Positions 43,761-58,965 of a DNA stretch of 64,000 nucleotides are shown here, piece after piece. Under the pieces are notes generated by a model, which worked only from the letters and a program-made list of their open reading frames with translations, did not search any database and was not told the DNA's origin. The number at the start of each line of letters is the position of its first letter. The first letter of the stretch is position 1. A program made the translations under genes and the position numbers. Location: the NCBI GenBank assembly GCA_032209605.1, contig JASFXZ010000008.1, forward strand, positions 4,154,001 to 4,218,000. Direction: 5' to 3'. Source of the stretch: Mactromeris polynyma. Its lineage: Eukaryota; Mollusca; Bivalvia; Venerida; Mactridae.

Positions 43761-46518
43761 CTGTAAAACCATGACATATTTGAATATATACAATAAACAT
43801 CGATAGAAATTAGCACTGGTGAAAACCCAGTAATTTTAGGCATGTGGATTTTCGATTTTTGTAATTGAATCCATAGTATCAGGCTACTGAAAACATTGGT
43901 GTTTACATGAAAACATTAGCAATAGGGCTAGTGGTGCCAAATACGAACTTTGTTGTCTGAATGCATGGTGCTTTATTATTGGAGGATTAACATATTTTCT
44001 ATCTATAAGTATTAACATTTAAAATGTGAATCAGTTAACTTTACTTATTGTTCACCTATAGTTAAATTGACCATCTTCTTTGAATTACAGTTAAACTTCG
44101 ATTTCTCAAACAGGCGACAACTCGAGAACCCCGGATTTCTCGAGGAAATGGCAGAGTCCTGGACTTTTTTCTACTATTTTCATATAAATTTACCGCAGAT
44201 AACTCGAGCAGAAATAAGTCGAGAGCTCGAGTACACATGCCGGTCCCCGGAACACAAACTATACACAATATCTAACTGGTAACTCGAGGACACATTTTCA
44301 CACATTTTTCAAGTGGGAGCTCTAAATAAACAAACAATGAAAAGGTGTTAAAATTTTCGCGGCGAGTTGTAAAACTTGCAAAATCACGGTCAATAGGACA
44401 AGTATTGAGGTGTGAAAAACGATTAGCGCAGTTTTCACAAAACATACAGATATCAATTAAAAAGGCAAATTGAGACGATAATGATGAGACTGTAATTACG
44501 AGAATTTAGAGAGTAAAACACATGTGAACTAAGGAGCGATTTTCACGATGCATAAATATAACGGTGCAAACATGCGGATTGAACACGTATATTCATGAAC
44601 TTTATGTCGTCTGTAAAACAACAATAAGTACTACAAGTACATTCTGTAAACTGTACAACTTTTATTAATAATTTGTCTTTACTTTTATTTTAATGAGGAA
44701 AGATAGCGAATAGAAATATGAAATTATGAAAAAAATATGAAACAACTGGTAAACGTGTGACAAACTATGAAAATAAACATTTCATAACAAACACTGATGG
44801 GACATGATGGAAACCCCGGGTCACTCGAAACACCGCTTAACTCGAGCTTTTCCGACGGACTCCAGCGTCCTCGAGTTACCGAAGTTTAACTGTATTCAAA
44901 TTAGCTGTTTGACTTTAACAAATAACAGCTGAACAAAAATAAACGTATATCCATATTTTTGTCATTGCACGTAATCCACATTATCAACCACTGGCTGACC
45001 CAAAAAAGTAAGTGTTCGGGGCAGGTTGTGCATGGACAGCACAGTTTGAAAAGCTGAACTATGGAAACAAGATAGAAACATACAGCACTGTACAGAGCTT
45101 TAATTGTATTGATTTTCATTTCTCTGACTTTTTAAAAGATCAAAATCAAGTTTTTTTTTGAAATATAACATTCCTTTAAAAACACTTTTGTGACATTTTG
45201 TGTTCCATCCCGACTTCTATGGTGACTGGATTTACAAACTTCGGAAACTCGTTGGTCAAAATGATTTTGGTGCAAAATTCAGTGAGATTATAAATTTTCT
45301 AAAAGAGGTTATGACCCAGAGGTTTTATGACGAACAGCAAGTTTTGTGGTTGGCCAATATACTGTTAATTGTTATATATTCCTCTTTGATTATGCGATGA
45401 CAAGCGCTATGGAAACTCCATGATGGGGTTAACCCAATGCCTTTTTTCCGAGGACGGTAACGCCTGATGCTTTTGTTCTTGTTTGTGCTTTGTCGTACCA
45501 GAATTGGTTTGAACTTTCGTTCATACACTGTATTGTACTAAAAGCTTGACATTAGGGCAAGTGTGAGGTTTGGTGCAACTTAAAGCCAGATTTAAACCCC
45601 CAGTTGTCTCTTGATAACTGACTGTGTCAAGGCAGAAACCCTTGTGTCAATCTTATGTATGTTTGTGATGTATTTTTACCATTGTTGTTTACATAGTTTG
45701 TTGCTGTGAAAAACTACTTGTAACCCTGTGTCTAGGCAATAGGTGAGATTTGTGTATGTTTTCGTTCCTGTTCAAAATTTATGTTTACTGTTATAGATTC
45801 ATGAAATTTTGTCTCAGAAATATTTGAGGGTTTGGTGCAATCCTATTGCATCTGCTATGCAATTGAGAAGAAAATACAATAGTACTGCACCAACCCTGCA
45901 AAATTCTAACTTTAATTTGTTTGAAGACATGGATTTGAGGCAGACAGGATATCAGCGCAATAATTGATTTTAGCAAAGTCACTGGACTTAACATCTGCTG
46001 CAACATATGATGAGTAATATAGGGGAAGCCATAAATATACAGTACTGAGTAGGGACATGAGAGAATGAAGTGCAGGGACATTTGTTGACTTGTCCCCACA
46101 TGATTTTATACTCAAAGAGAGAGATGCCTTATGAGGATGTCAAGTTGGGAGCAATTCTGAGTACAAATTAAGTTACAAGGCAGTTTAAAACCAGATAGGT
46201 TAATCTGGCCCCTAAGGATAATCAAATACAAGTGAATTAAAGGTTCTGTACAGTACATGTATATAAATGAGAAATAACTGATCTTAACACAAACATACAC
46301 ACAAATTAAATAAAATATATCACTGTGAAATTCTGACATTTTGCAATTATAAAAAATTAATGTATTAAAAAATGGATTTGAAAGTCATATCTGAATACCA
46401 GATGACCTAGAACACACATCAATCAATATTTCTTGCAAATGCAATTGCAAGTACTGTATATTATCAGACTATTTTTCCTATAAAAAGTCAATTTTTGCTT
46501 TTGTTAACAATTAAGATT
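43761..46518. other. Gene-free stretch upstream of the repeat exon
   Basis: The missing first exon of the recombinase gene must lie here or further upstream, and must end in phase 1 to join exon a. No convincing candidate was found. The stretch holds the 44088-44892 MITE. The open frame at 44901-45119 starts with a hydrophobic run but has no domain, and its possible donor has the wrong phase. Other frames are short. Confidence 0.45.
44088..44892. mobile_element. Tigger/pogo-like MITE, 805 bp, TA target duplication
   Basis: The left end CAGTTAAACTTCGATTTCTC and right end CTCGAGTTACCGAAGTTTAACTG form inverted repeats flanked by TA (44086-44087 and 44893-44894). Many internal CTCGAG/CTCGAA words repeat the TIR theme. 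The CAGTTAAACTTCGrTAACTCGA end is characteristic of Tigger/pogo elements. No transposase remains; the short frames at 44062-44282 are within the left end. Confidence 0.85.
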
Positions 46519-46524
46519 TTTATT
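46519..46524 (-). terminator. Candidate poly(A) signal for the 46571 exon
   Basis: Minus-strand AATAAA, 47 nt beyond the TGA at 46571. It supports reading that frame as a terminal exon, although the hexamer is common in AT-rich DNA. Confidence 0.4.
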
Positions 46525-46570
46525 TAACACGAGTGTATGCTCATAATATAACAGTGAACATTTTCCCATT

Positions 46571-46933
46571 TCATGCTGTTTCAGAAAAGTCGGATGTAGA
46601 AACATCTAGTCCCTGGTTATCCTTGGGCACTGCAGAGCTGCCAGGCTCCATGCATGTGATCTGTGAATCCAAATCTGTATCCATACCAGTTACATGTTTC
46701 ACACAAACACTGTTATCGCAAAGAGTACTACAATATTGTTCATTTGATTGGTCTGTGTCATAAACTCTACCTACGAGGTCTGGGTGCAAACTCAGGCCTT
46801 CTGCTCCAGGTACAGATGTAGAGGTCCCTGCAGGTAATTCTATGGATTCAGTTGTTGTTGTGGTGAGTTCTTGGGAATGATTAGAATCATGAACACTGGT
46901 ATTTTCAAAACAACAACTTGAACATAACATAAC
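46571..46933 (-). CDS. Possible terminal exon of an unidentified gene, cut by an assembly gap
   Basis: The minus-strand frame stays open from the gap edge to TGA at 46571-46573. It encodes about 120 residues: ENTSVHDSNHSQELTTTTTE, then a PAGTSTSVPGAEGLSLHPDL stretch and an acidic end (SDFSETA). The composition is Ser/Thr/Asp/Glu-rich with scattered Cys, which resembles a disordered protein tail more than the Leu/Ile/Lys/Tyr peptides of chance frames nearby. A possible acceptor is AAATACCAG near 46895. No family is recognised. The frame also runs on beyond the gap to 47344, but that part reads like non-coding DNA. It could also be an upstream exon of the recombinase gene read in another frame, though no phase-1 donor was found. 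Confidence 0.35.
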   Translation of the reverse strand, partial: VMLCSSCCFENTSVHDSNHSQELTTTTTESIELPAGTSTSVPGAEGLSLHPDLVGRVYDTDQSNEQYCSTLCDNSVCVKHVTGMDTDLDSQITCMEPGSSAVPKDNQGLDVSTSDFSETA

Positions 46934-47133
46934 NNNNNNNNNNNNNNNNNNNNNNNNNNNNNNNNNNNNNNNNNNNNNNNNNNNNNNNNNNNNNNNNNNN
47001 NNNNNNNNNNNNNNNNNNNNNNNNNNNNNNNNNNNNNNNNNNNNNNNNNNNNNNNNNNNNNNNNNNNNNNNNNNNNNNNNNNNNNNNNNNNNNNNNNNNN
47101 NNNNNNNNNNNNNNNNNNNNNNNNNNNNNNNNN
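46934..47133. other. Assembly gap (200 N)
   Basis: Exactly 200 undetermined bases, the usual placeholder length for a scaffold join, so the true distance is unknown. It interrupts the possible exon at 46571 and could hide coding sequence. Confidence 0.98.
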
Positions 47134-48521
47134 CTTTTAATCTATCCCTACAAATTGTTAGTTCCCTTTGAAGTAAAGAAGCTTTGTTTATTGGAATCCC
47201 TAATTCAAAAGGGATCCTAACCAATAGTGTACATACAACAATGTTATTTATGGCCTTAATCAGCAGCAGGTGGTCAGGACCAATCAGAATATTGATAAAA
47301 AAGGCACTTATGATGTAATGAAACTTAAATGTTTTTTCTCCCATATAAAGGTGTAAGTAGCTCTACATTGGTGAAAGTGATTATTACAGACAAGTGAAAA
47401 TTGTGGAATATATACATGTAAGAGCATGATTGTTCTGTATATCAAGGTCTTTCAAATAGTATGGTCTGGAAACGAGCGTAATACGATAAATAACTTGCCT
47501 CGGATCACATGACAAACATCCGGGTACCCGCAATTTTGGAAAAAGAAAGAAAATATTGAAACTTTATATCTACGTATATCTCGATATTTTACCAATCAAT
47601 TTGACCAACAAAGAGATCCTTAATACAATATATATGCATTCCCTTATCATAACACGACATTATTTTTTCCCGATGTTTCGGTTTAGGTGGATTTACGCAT
47701 TGGAAAGTTGACTTGATACGAACGGCTTTTTTCACAAATGGCCGAAAGCCGACCTAATTTTAGTGCTTCTTTCCTACTTGCATGGTGGTGTTCATGGGAT
47801 TAATGTAGCAGCTTTTTCTCATAGATTTAAGTCGAATGTAGTTATGTTATGTCTTAGATTTTCGTATTTCATCCGTATTTTATTTTTCTGGGACGGTTTA
47901 TACTTACATGTATCAAAAGGGGATTCAATTCCTCATTGATTTATGTAAAAATTATCAAATAATTCCTAAAAATACGAGTTTTCTAGTGATTTAAACCTAT
48001 GTATGTTACAGTACACGATTTACGTTTACCGCGTCTACACGCTAATATATGCAAGCGATATACATGACGGTGTACTGTGATTTATCCTTCATTATTTTGG
48101 TCTTTCGAAGTTTTGACGTTTAAATTGCCGGCCAAAAATATAAAACAATCTAAACATCGAATTGTTTTGACTAGGTCATACCTGTTTTATTTTTTAAAGT
48201 TATAGATTCTGTAACTGTTTCGCTGTGAAAGTGACACTAAACATGATTATTTTTTTCTGAACTACAGCAAGTGTTTTTCGGACTAGGATTATTCTCTATT
48301 GCTGTTTTATTGCTGGAATTTATCTACTGTAGATCTACTGGCACGTAAGTAGACATTCAGTTGGTTTGTTTTGTTAAAATTGTGACGATTTGAAACTAGG
48401 AAAGCGTTGTAATTTCTGTGTTACTTCTGTCAACAGAAAACTGTTTACGCCGCTGTCTTATTGTGTTACGAGTACTTCTGACATAAAATCAACACAACAA
48501 GTTCAACAAGCAAAGCCTTAA
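47134..48521. other. No gene recognised
   Basis: AT-rich sequence between the gap and the 2.2-kb transposable element. Nothing with coding character was found beyond the residual open frame next to the gap. A GATTGGTCC CCAAT-type word lies near 47280 and TATAAAGG near 47345, but no transcription start can be supported. Confidence 0.4.
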
Positions 48522-49181
48522 CAGGCCATGGGGTGGGACTAAAATCCGGGACTTTAAGAAAATCCGGGACTTTGGTGAGAAAATCCGGGATCGATGAATT
48601 GAACTACATTGTAGTAATCAACGGTCCATAACCGTTAGCCGGGACCCGGTATGCATTATACTGTATATTGTAAATTGCCAAAGGCTATTAATTGCCAAAT
48701 GCCAATAAATGTATGTATGATGAAATAAATGAATAAGAAACACGAAACTGTGCTCTAGTCAAACTTAGGACATCAAAAGAAAAGGCTATAGTATACAATT
48801 ATTTGAAAAAAATAAATTAATTGTAAGTGCGATTTTATTTTCATAGCTTGCACACTTTAATTATAAGAAATAGAATGTTACTTTTTAATTGCATCGATTT
48901 ATCAATCATTTATTAATAATGCATGCTTATATTTGCATACGGTTCTTTCGTTTGATCTGAGATTTCTTCGATTGTGGTATGTTTGCTATTGCGCGTGCTG
49001 TCGAATTTTGCAAAAAATCCTTTGAATATCAATTTCAATAGTCATTTCATAATGAATGATATGAGGGAACATTTAGTGATGTGTTTATAAAATGGAAAAA
49101 TGACATCATTTCCTGTGGAAAATATTATTCGAAGTCGGTATACAGCATTTAGAGGAATCCCAATGTTTGTAGTTTAATTAA

Positions 49182-49337
49182 TTAATTTATATGCCCAATT
49201 TTGTAGACAATATGATATCATGTCGAAATAGGAATTGTAAAAGTTGGTTCCACCAAAAATGTGTTGGTAGAACAACTGAACATCGAACTATTAAGCAATG
49301 GAAATGGCAATGTATTTACTGCAACCATATAAATTAG
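49182..49337 (+). CDS. PHD-finger-like C-terminal fragment inside the TIR element
   Basis: A short plus-strand frame ends at TAG 49335-49337. It contains CRNRNCKSWFHQKCVGRTTE and then KQWKWQCIYC. The spacing C-x4-C-x4-H-x2-C, then about 18 residues, W-x-C-x2-C, is the second half of a C4HC3 PHD finger. A possible splice acceptor, CCCAATTTTGTAG, ends at 49206, so this could be the last exon of a transposon gene whose upstream part is lost. AATAAA words follow near 49450. It is short and has no upstream partner exons, so it may be a relic. Confidence 0.4.
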   Translation, partial: LIYMPNFVDNMISCRNRNCKSWFHQKCVGRTTEHRTIKQWKWQCIYCNHIN

Positions 49338-49856
49338 CCCTGGTATATCCTTTACTCAACATGTACAACTGTTATGTATTCTTTAATATCATATAATGAG
49401 CATTGAGTGTCTCCCCACTTCAAACATCTCCCCTATTTTGTATTTGTTTACAAATAAAACGAAATTGTAATTTATTATTTCGTAAACCAGAACCAAAATA
49501 TTTGTGTATCTGGGGCCATATCCAAAAAGCATTTTAGTAAAAAAATTAACTTGGAAGTAATTTTTTCAACTTCGGTCAAAAGCTTTAAGTTACTTAGCTA
49601 AGAAATATTTTTACTAAGATGCTTTATGGATATGGCTCCTGTTGTTAATGATGTATGTGTATTTTATATTTCCTATACCTGTGTGAAGGAAGTATGTGTA
49701 ATTGTGTATTTTATATTTCCTATACCTGTGTGAAATTAAAGTTCAGTTCTGTTTTGTTCTGTAATATATATATGCAAACTGTGTCTTAATAAAATTTATT
49801 GACTTGATTTGTAAATGTGTGTTAGTATTTGTTACTTATTATATTTAAAATCCGGG

Positions 49857-50268
49857 ACTTTAAGGAAAATCCGGGACTTTGGTGTGAAAATCCGGGATCG
49901 ATAAATTCAACTACATCGTAGTAGTAATCAACGATCCATAACCGATAGCCGGGACCCGGGTTGTAAGAAAATCCGGGACTTTGGTGGGAAAATCCGGGAT
50001 CGATAAATTCAACTACATCGTAGTAGTAATCAACGGTCCATAACAGATAGCCAGGACCCGGGTTGTAAGAAAATCCGGGACTTTGGTGGGAAAATCCGGG
50101 ATCGATAAATTGAACTACATCGTAGGAGTTATATATCAACAGTCCTTAACCGATAGCCGGGATGTAAGAAAATCCCGGACTTTGGTGGGAAAATCCGGGA
50201 TCGATAAATTGAACTACATCGTAGTAGTAATCAACGGTCAATAACCGATAGCCGGGACCCGGGTTGTA
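49857..50268. repeat. Tandem array of ~105-bp units
   Basis: Four head-to-tail units. Each has AAATCCGGGACTTTGG, GAAAATCCGGGATCGATAAA, an ACTACATCGTAGTAG palindrome and AACCGATAGCCGGGACCCGG. A fifth unit lies alone at 48540-48654, next to the left end. The minus-strand frame at 49822-50139 is only a stop-free reading of the repeat. Confidence 0.9.
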
Positions 50269-50761
50269 TTATACTAAGTATGTTATAAAGGAATATTATA
50301 AGACTACCGTGCAGCCAAATTATTAGCATAAATATTTAATTTAGAATCCCGGATTACGGATTTCTTATAAGATACTAGATGTACTAGCCCTGATGCAATT
50401 TAAGTACTAAACAGAGTATGCATAACTTAAACTAAAGCATAAGCTTTTATCAATATTTATATATATAAACCAGTTAAAAGCTTTATTGCTAAAACAATGC
50501 ACACACAAAAAGAACTAAAAATATTCATTTCGCAAACGTAAAATTGTTCATCGTTCACAGCCTTTCAATTAACATATGTTACAATCTTAATATAATATCC
50601 CATTAACAATATAAAAAGCATCCAAATTATATTTATTTGACAAACTTAAATTGTTTATCGTTCACACCCCCTTTAATTAACATATGTTCCACTCGAACAA
50701 TTTTTAAAAAGCGATCCCGGAGGATCCCGGATAACGGATTTCAGTCCCACCCCAGGCCATG

Positions 50762-53345
<2,584 letters not shown>

Positions 53346-56300
53346 TTCAATTCTTAAATCAATACAGAAAAGCCAAAAAAGCAGACAATGGAACTGAACA
53401 TAATGGAATTGTAATTAATTTATAGAAACAGTGATATTTTAAAAATTAAATAATCAGTAATTCTGTCAATCAGAAGATCAATGTAAATCCTAGTTCTTTT
53501 ATATTCTAGTGATTATTAAAAAAGAGCAAATTTAATCTTGGAATACAATAGTAATTAAAGAGATTGATTGGTCCGCTTACAGTTCATTGCATAAGTTTTA
53601 GTTTCGAAAAAAACATCGTTCATGATCAAGCCACCAACAAGTTTATTGTAGCGAAAAATCCTATAAGTTTATACTGATTCTTACAACGTGCATTTGCGTC
53701 CTTTAAATATTAACGAACAGTTATGTGGATGCCACCATGATCTACGAAAAAATTGATCACTACCAGAACAAAAACTACATAATCCCGATTCGCTTAGTAT
53801 AAAATTTATTGTTATGAACAAGGTATTAATCTAATGTAACAAGTGAAGACAGATGACAACACCTACCACGTGTTCTCATCATTTATATCCCGTCACTTTA
53901 AATTGACACACAATTAACTGTGCAACGTTCTAAACCATTTTTTGTACATAAGTGTTATAGTTATTCCACATCTTGTTTACAGTGTGTTCGACTGTGCAAG
54001 TCGACTTTCGCATTAACAACAATAAACATACAAGTATTATCGTCTTTATTTTGCTTCGAAACTGAAAAAAAGTAATGTATTTGATTCATGGTGTTTCTAC
54101 GAGGCATTATACGTATTATAGAAGTATGTGTATTTTGATTATCCTCCAGACGATCCATATTGCCTAGTTTCCATGGTTTCCATGTTTGACCTTACACCTC
54201 TTTAACTCTTAATGTTTCGTGTGCTGACGTTTCCCTTGGATCTGTGTAGGGAGGCATTGGCTTGTGAATATGGCGTCCCCTGTCACAACTTAATCTTTCG
54301 TATACATATTGAGCAGCTCTTTTTATATGGTTTTATTATACCAATGAAGATTTTATACATCATTTTAAGAGAATATAAAAATACTATTTCTTAACGTGAC
54401 TAATATACTATTATCACAATAGTGTCAGGTCAAGACAATGTTATGAGGTATAAAAACACTGCATGGGTACTTTTCAATTCTTTAATGGTATGATCAACCC
54501 ATTAAATGTATATATTTTCCCCGATGACTGCCGAAGTAATACTTTGATGTATGTGACACAGATTATAAGATAACAAAAGACGTACAGCACGATATACCTT
54601 ACATTGCTTTTATGTAAGACGTCATTTAGATAGATCCAATAATCTTGTTCTATTCCTGATAGGCTATGCGTTAGGATATAGTGTACATTCTGAGGAAAAT
54701 ACTGAGTCATTTCATTAATCTCAGCACTTGGTCATCTGCTAAGCACTTGCTGTCAAAATGAAAGCGAAACTACAAAATTACATTATATAGATATGGTTTC
54801 AATGTCATTAAATGTCAACTTAATAAAACTTGTTGTTACAAGCCGACGTAGACAAGATATGTTATTCTGAATACTCATATAGATCAGTAACAAGAACACG
54901 TAGTAGCTGTTCAGACGGTGTAATTCATAAAATGCATGTTTAAAAGCTATCATTGACATGCTGTAGTAGTCTTCCTGATTCATTATTGCAACAATGAATT
55001 TAAAATTTACATCTTCTGGATTACTCTATCCGTCTGGAGCACTATCTATTAAACAACAATCGGATTCACACTGTGCACAGCGGATGTAACAATACACATA
55101 TAATTCGATTGCAGACTGATTAACAAACGTGATGACGATAAGCACTGTCAATTGTTGATTCTGTCGTATGTTAAGTCCTTTTGAAATCATACTTAATCAT
55201 TTCACATGATGTTGAATATACGTACTTCATAATCCCATAATTGGGCGTGAATATTGGTTAGTGACCCAGGAAGGAGCCATCGAGAGAATTAAGGCAAATG
55301 TAAACTTGTTCCACGATCCATGTACTAATTTGACCCAAGCGAATTTAAGTGATACCACAGTAATATACGCAAGTAAAATACTGAAAGATCGAGAATACCA
55401 GTGCATCAACTAATTTTGAAGTAGGTTTCAACATCTCTCTGAAGGTTTGTTAGATGTAATATTTTGGCATTTGTTAGTCCAACTGTATGCACACTGTGTC
55501 AGTCTTATTATTGATGCCAAGTTTATTTTCATATTTCATCTAATGTTTCAACTGATTTGCAGTCCTTCGTGTTTCCCATTCTTTTTCCTTTTTGGACGGT
55601 ATCGCCTTGATACCGTCAATAGTAGTGTGGCAATTTGAGAGGCATACCACAATTGGGTCCCGTTTTCAAACACAAAAAAGACTGAAAGCCGGTAACATGT
55701 CAAAAACGTCCACATCCTAATTACTACGCAAACAACGTAGTTCCAAAGTTCACCGAACGAAATAATATCATAAACGTTTCAATAAAATGAAATGTTGAAA
55801 AGGTGAACTGCTAAAGTGGTTTGTGAACTAATTAGCTCTTTCTGTGCAGTTCAGATGGTGTTTAAAGCAATGTATTAATACACACGAGTTTGTTTATATG
55901 TTTTGGGTGTGCGCTCATAATAAAATTTAATGAACGAAAAATGTTTGTCTCTTTTATATTTTTTAAAGATGGTTCATTCTTGTACTTCATTCGTGAAGTA
56001 CTTACTAAATGTATATCTAGTTTTATTCCTTATTAATTTCATAAATCGTCATCGTTTTGTAAAGTGCATATTTTTAGAGCGTCGACTGTTTTCGTTTAGT
56101 ACATATTCTTACTTTTCGCCGGTTGGAGAAACTGCGTGACAGAAATGCAATCCGACGGGTACCCTACAATACCGGTTCTCAAGACTTAAAATGCCAGGTT
56201 AGCACTATAAACGCGATAAATTCGCTAAGCGAACGCACGTAGAAGAGTGTACTCGGGTTCAGACTGCGTTTAAAGGATATATATAAATCGATGACAAGTG

Positions 56301-57489
56301 ATTACTGTTGTTGTTCTTTATTGCTATTTATCGTAGATATGGTCTCGTTGTGCACGACTACGAAAATTATCGGTGTCATCTGTCTACGTACATTTCACTC
56401 TGTGCTTGGAAAATTAATTGGAAATACCCCACTACAACAAGATAACTCATAACCTATGGCAAGCGAGTGTTATCATAACTTTATGCCTGGGCATACTGAT
56501 TTTACTCTAAGTTCGTGCTGATATAATTTAATATGTCATTTTATGATTAAATATTCACAAACATTACATACAGGGTATGATATCTTTGTATTTCATTTAT
56601 TTACAATCGTGACAAACATTTCACTTGTTTTACAATTTTAAGGTTCTACCATTATAACTGACTATTTTTCTTTATTTCGGTTTGAAAATCTAACATTTCT
56701 AGAACAAGTCGGATTGAAGATCTCTTGGAAAAAATGTATTTTTTCAATAAGTTTTTATTCTTTTTCGCATTTCTGTCTTATGTTTTAGTTTTATTCCATA
56801 TTCCATGCAAACCATCTTACCTATTTACATATACTTTGATATTATAAAACTGTTTAGTTACAAAACGGAAACTTGTATGCAACGAGTTGCCAGCTTGGCT
56901 ACAGAGACGAGTGTCACCGTCCCGCAGCACTTTTGTGCTTTGATTAGTGTTATGTGTTCACCTTCTCCCGTAGTTGGCTTTGTTTTGTACCCTACAGCTC
57001 TGTGTTGTCACGGTGAGTGAATGTTGTCTTTCTTGTGATGCTCTCTTTTACAAGCCGCCAAAAACGTTGATATCTGTTTACATCATTATCTTCTAGTATC
57101 CAGTCTGAATCTTGTATTTTCTGTATTACAAACGTAAATTTCCATTAAAAGTTAATTACCTAAGTGGATAAATAACTCGATATCTTAAGTGATATTGAAC
57201 TCAAAAACAGAAATAGGTTGATGTATTCTGAATTCAATTACTGATGTTTTATGTATAACGTACTGAATGGATAAAGAAACGCATGGTAAACATTTGAGGT
57301 GATCTAATTTCATGTGTTTGATGTTATAAACAATATTTTTATACGAGTACAAAAACCTCCTTTAATCAACAGATTATCAAATTTTCATTAGATTTTGACC
57401 GATAATTCATTAGTTATTGAAGCACAATTGACGGTACCACCCAATATCGCAAAGTGAAATCGACTGACTCGTCAGTATCGCGTATGCCC
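53346..57489. other. No gene recognised
   Basis: AT-rich sequence with short frames and no domain or exon chain on either strand. It contains the repeat copy at 54229-54297. Confidence 0.45.
54229..54297 (+). repeat. 'GGAGGTCTGTGTGG' family, diverged copy
   Basis: It reads TTGGATCTGTGTAGGGAGGC, 'ATTGGCTTGTGAATATGGCG' and TCCCCTGTCACAACTTAATC. Confidence 0.65.
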
Positions 57490-58046
57490 CCCTCGCGCAT
57501 CTGTCACAGCCATGATTCTCCTGTGCATGGAATTCATCAGTGCATTTATCCTTCTCATAGGGATATTGTTTCCGTCTTCCAACAATGCAGTCCTTAGTTG
57601 GTCGAGAGTAGAGGGGGTATTCCGACGCCCCTCATGTCCTCATGTCAAGTTCGTCTCACAAATGTTCGATTGGGGAAAAATCTGGACAGTTTGCACCATT
57701 GGAAATCGTCTGGGACCATGTGCCGCCAACCAAGCCATAGGATGCGTGACGTGCACGAGTGTGAGGCAGACCAACGTAAGGACGACGTGCTCGCAGAACA
57801 ACCTCGCACAATCGATTCCTTTACAGTTGTGGGGTGAATGTGGCGATTATGATTGCCTACCGTATTTATAGCGGTGTCAGTGGCAGAAACGTGGCGATTA
57901 CGCAGGTGGGCAAGACGAATGGTCCTGTCTTGACGTCGCGACGTTACGCGTGGACGTCCCGATCACGGTCGGTCGGCAACCCTTGCGGTGTCTCTCAGAC
58001 GACGGACAAGACGTTCTTTCGTGGAAACATTCAACCCGAACTGCAT
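57490..58046 (-). pseudogene. Broken Tc1-type transposase
   Basis: Read on the minus strand from ATG at 58046, it begins MQFGLNVSTKERLVRRL and continues into a Tc1 DNA-binding region (SGRPRVTSRRQDRTIRLAHL, HVSATDTAI). One in-frame TGA lies just before SGRP. After more breaks come LRARRPYVGLPHTRAR, then SPIEHL followed by a stop and DELD. The C-terminal LDQLRTALLEDGNNIPMRRI and MNSMHRRIMAVTDARGG lie in a shifted frame. The central catalytic part (DNA-cleaving Asp region) is missing, so at least one deletion, frameshifts and several stops inactivate it. The open frames on the plus strand at 57512-58079 are its shadows. Confidence 0.85.
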
Positions 58047-58965
58047 AGCAACCTATTGTTGCCTTTGACCTTGCATTAGCAATGCAATAGCCTGATCCTC
58101 TAAACTTCCGTCAGTCGTACCATGATTTTAAATTCAATGCAAATAGCGGTAAGCGATGTGTATACTTCAAGAGTATCAAGTGGTATGACAAGATGTTTTG
58201 ACGAACTTGTCATCATTATTCTGCTCGTGTATTTTTGCTTTTTATTACTTTCTCTATGAAGCCCGGTGCATTACACGGTTGAGTAACTTTAGGCACCGGT
58301 TTGAGTGTACAGTGACCAAGATGGTCGTCTGACCGGTTTTCATAATTTTAGGCCTAGCATCTAAATAATAGCTGCATATATTGTTACTATTCGTTTCTTT
58401 ATCCTTTCAGTATATATACCAGAGTATTTGTAATGGAACACGAGGGGAATGTCAACTTTGAAATTTATTAATGTAAAGTAACCAGACAAGTAATGTGCAT
58501 AAAGCATTGTTTTTACAACTGTAGATATCCCAAAGGTTTAACAAAGTCTTTATCAAATGAATATAGATGAATATTGGTTTCAGTCTTGCTTACAAGCTAG
58601 ACGAGTTCAGTAAGTATGTAATATCTTTCTGAATACAGAAACCTACAGATTGATGGGTGTATTTATTTGTCACTTTAGCACGTTGCCATTGCTGTGATTA
58701 ATCGCTTGTTGATATACGTGATTTTACCAGTAAGTTTACTGACAGTTCCAAGGCTGTAAATCGCTGTATGGTTATTATTTCTATTTGTGTTTTAAATGTA
58801 TGTTATAATTCCTTTTCCTCAGTGCAATTATTTCGCTTTATATGGTGTTCGTGTTGTTTTCCACCATTTCGGCTTATTGTTGCCAGCTGTCTTTACTTGT
58901 CCTGTGGTGTATTCCATTCATTAAATTCCCCTGTTTTTCCTCTTTGATTCTCCTAGTTACCCATT

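Larger units (their letters stand above)
48531..50752. mobile_element. 2.2-kb TIR element with 9-bp target duplication
   Basis: Inverted ends GGGTGGGACTAAAATCCG and (reverse complement of the right end) GGGTGGGACTGAAATCCG. Both are flanked by the direct repeat CAGGCCATG at 48522-48530 and 50753-50761. A 9-bp target duplication is typical of Mutator-like elements, while hAT gives 8 and Tc1 gives TA. Inside are one copy (48540-48654) and a four-copy array (49857-50268) of a ~105-bp TIR-proximal unit, and a PHD-like open frame at 49182-49337. No DDE transposase core was recognised, so it is probably non-autonomous or internally deleted. Confidence 0.8.

Noticed and set aside
44901..45119. First exon with a signal-peptide-like start for the recombinase gene
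   Set aside because: Its plausible donor (GTATGT after codon 12) leaves phase 0, whereas exon a needs one preceding base. A secreted start also does not fit the nuclear-type domains.
49822..50139. A 105-codon minus-strand protein with repeated FIDPGFSHQSPGFSYNPG
   Set aside because: It is only the stop-free reading of the ~105-bp tandem units inside the transposable element.
57512..58079. Plus-strand open frames of 79-119 codons
   Set aside because: They are antisense to a decayed Tc1 transposase whose motifs are clear on the minus strand.
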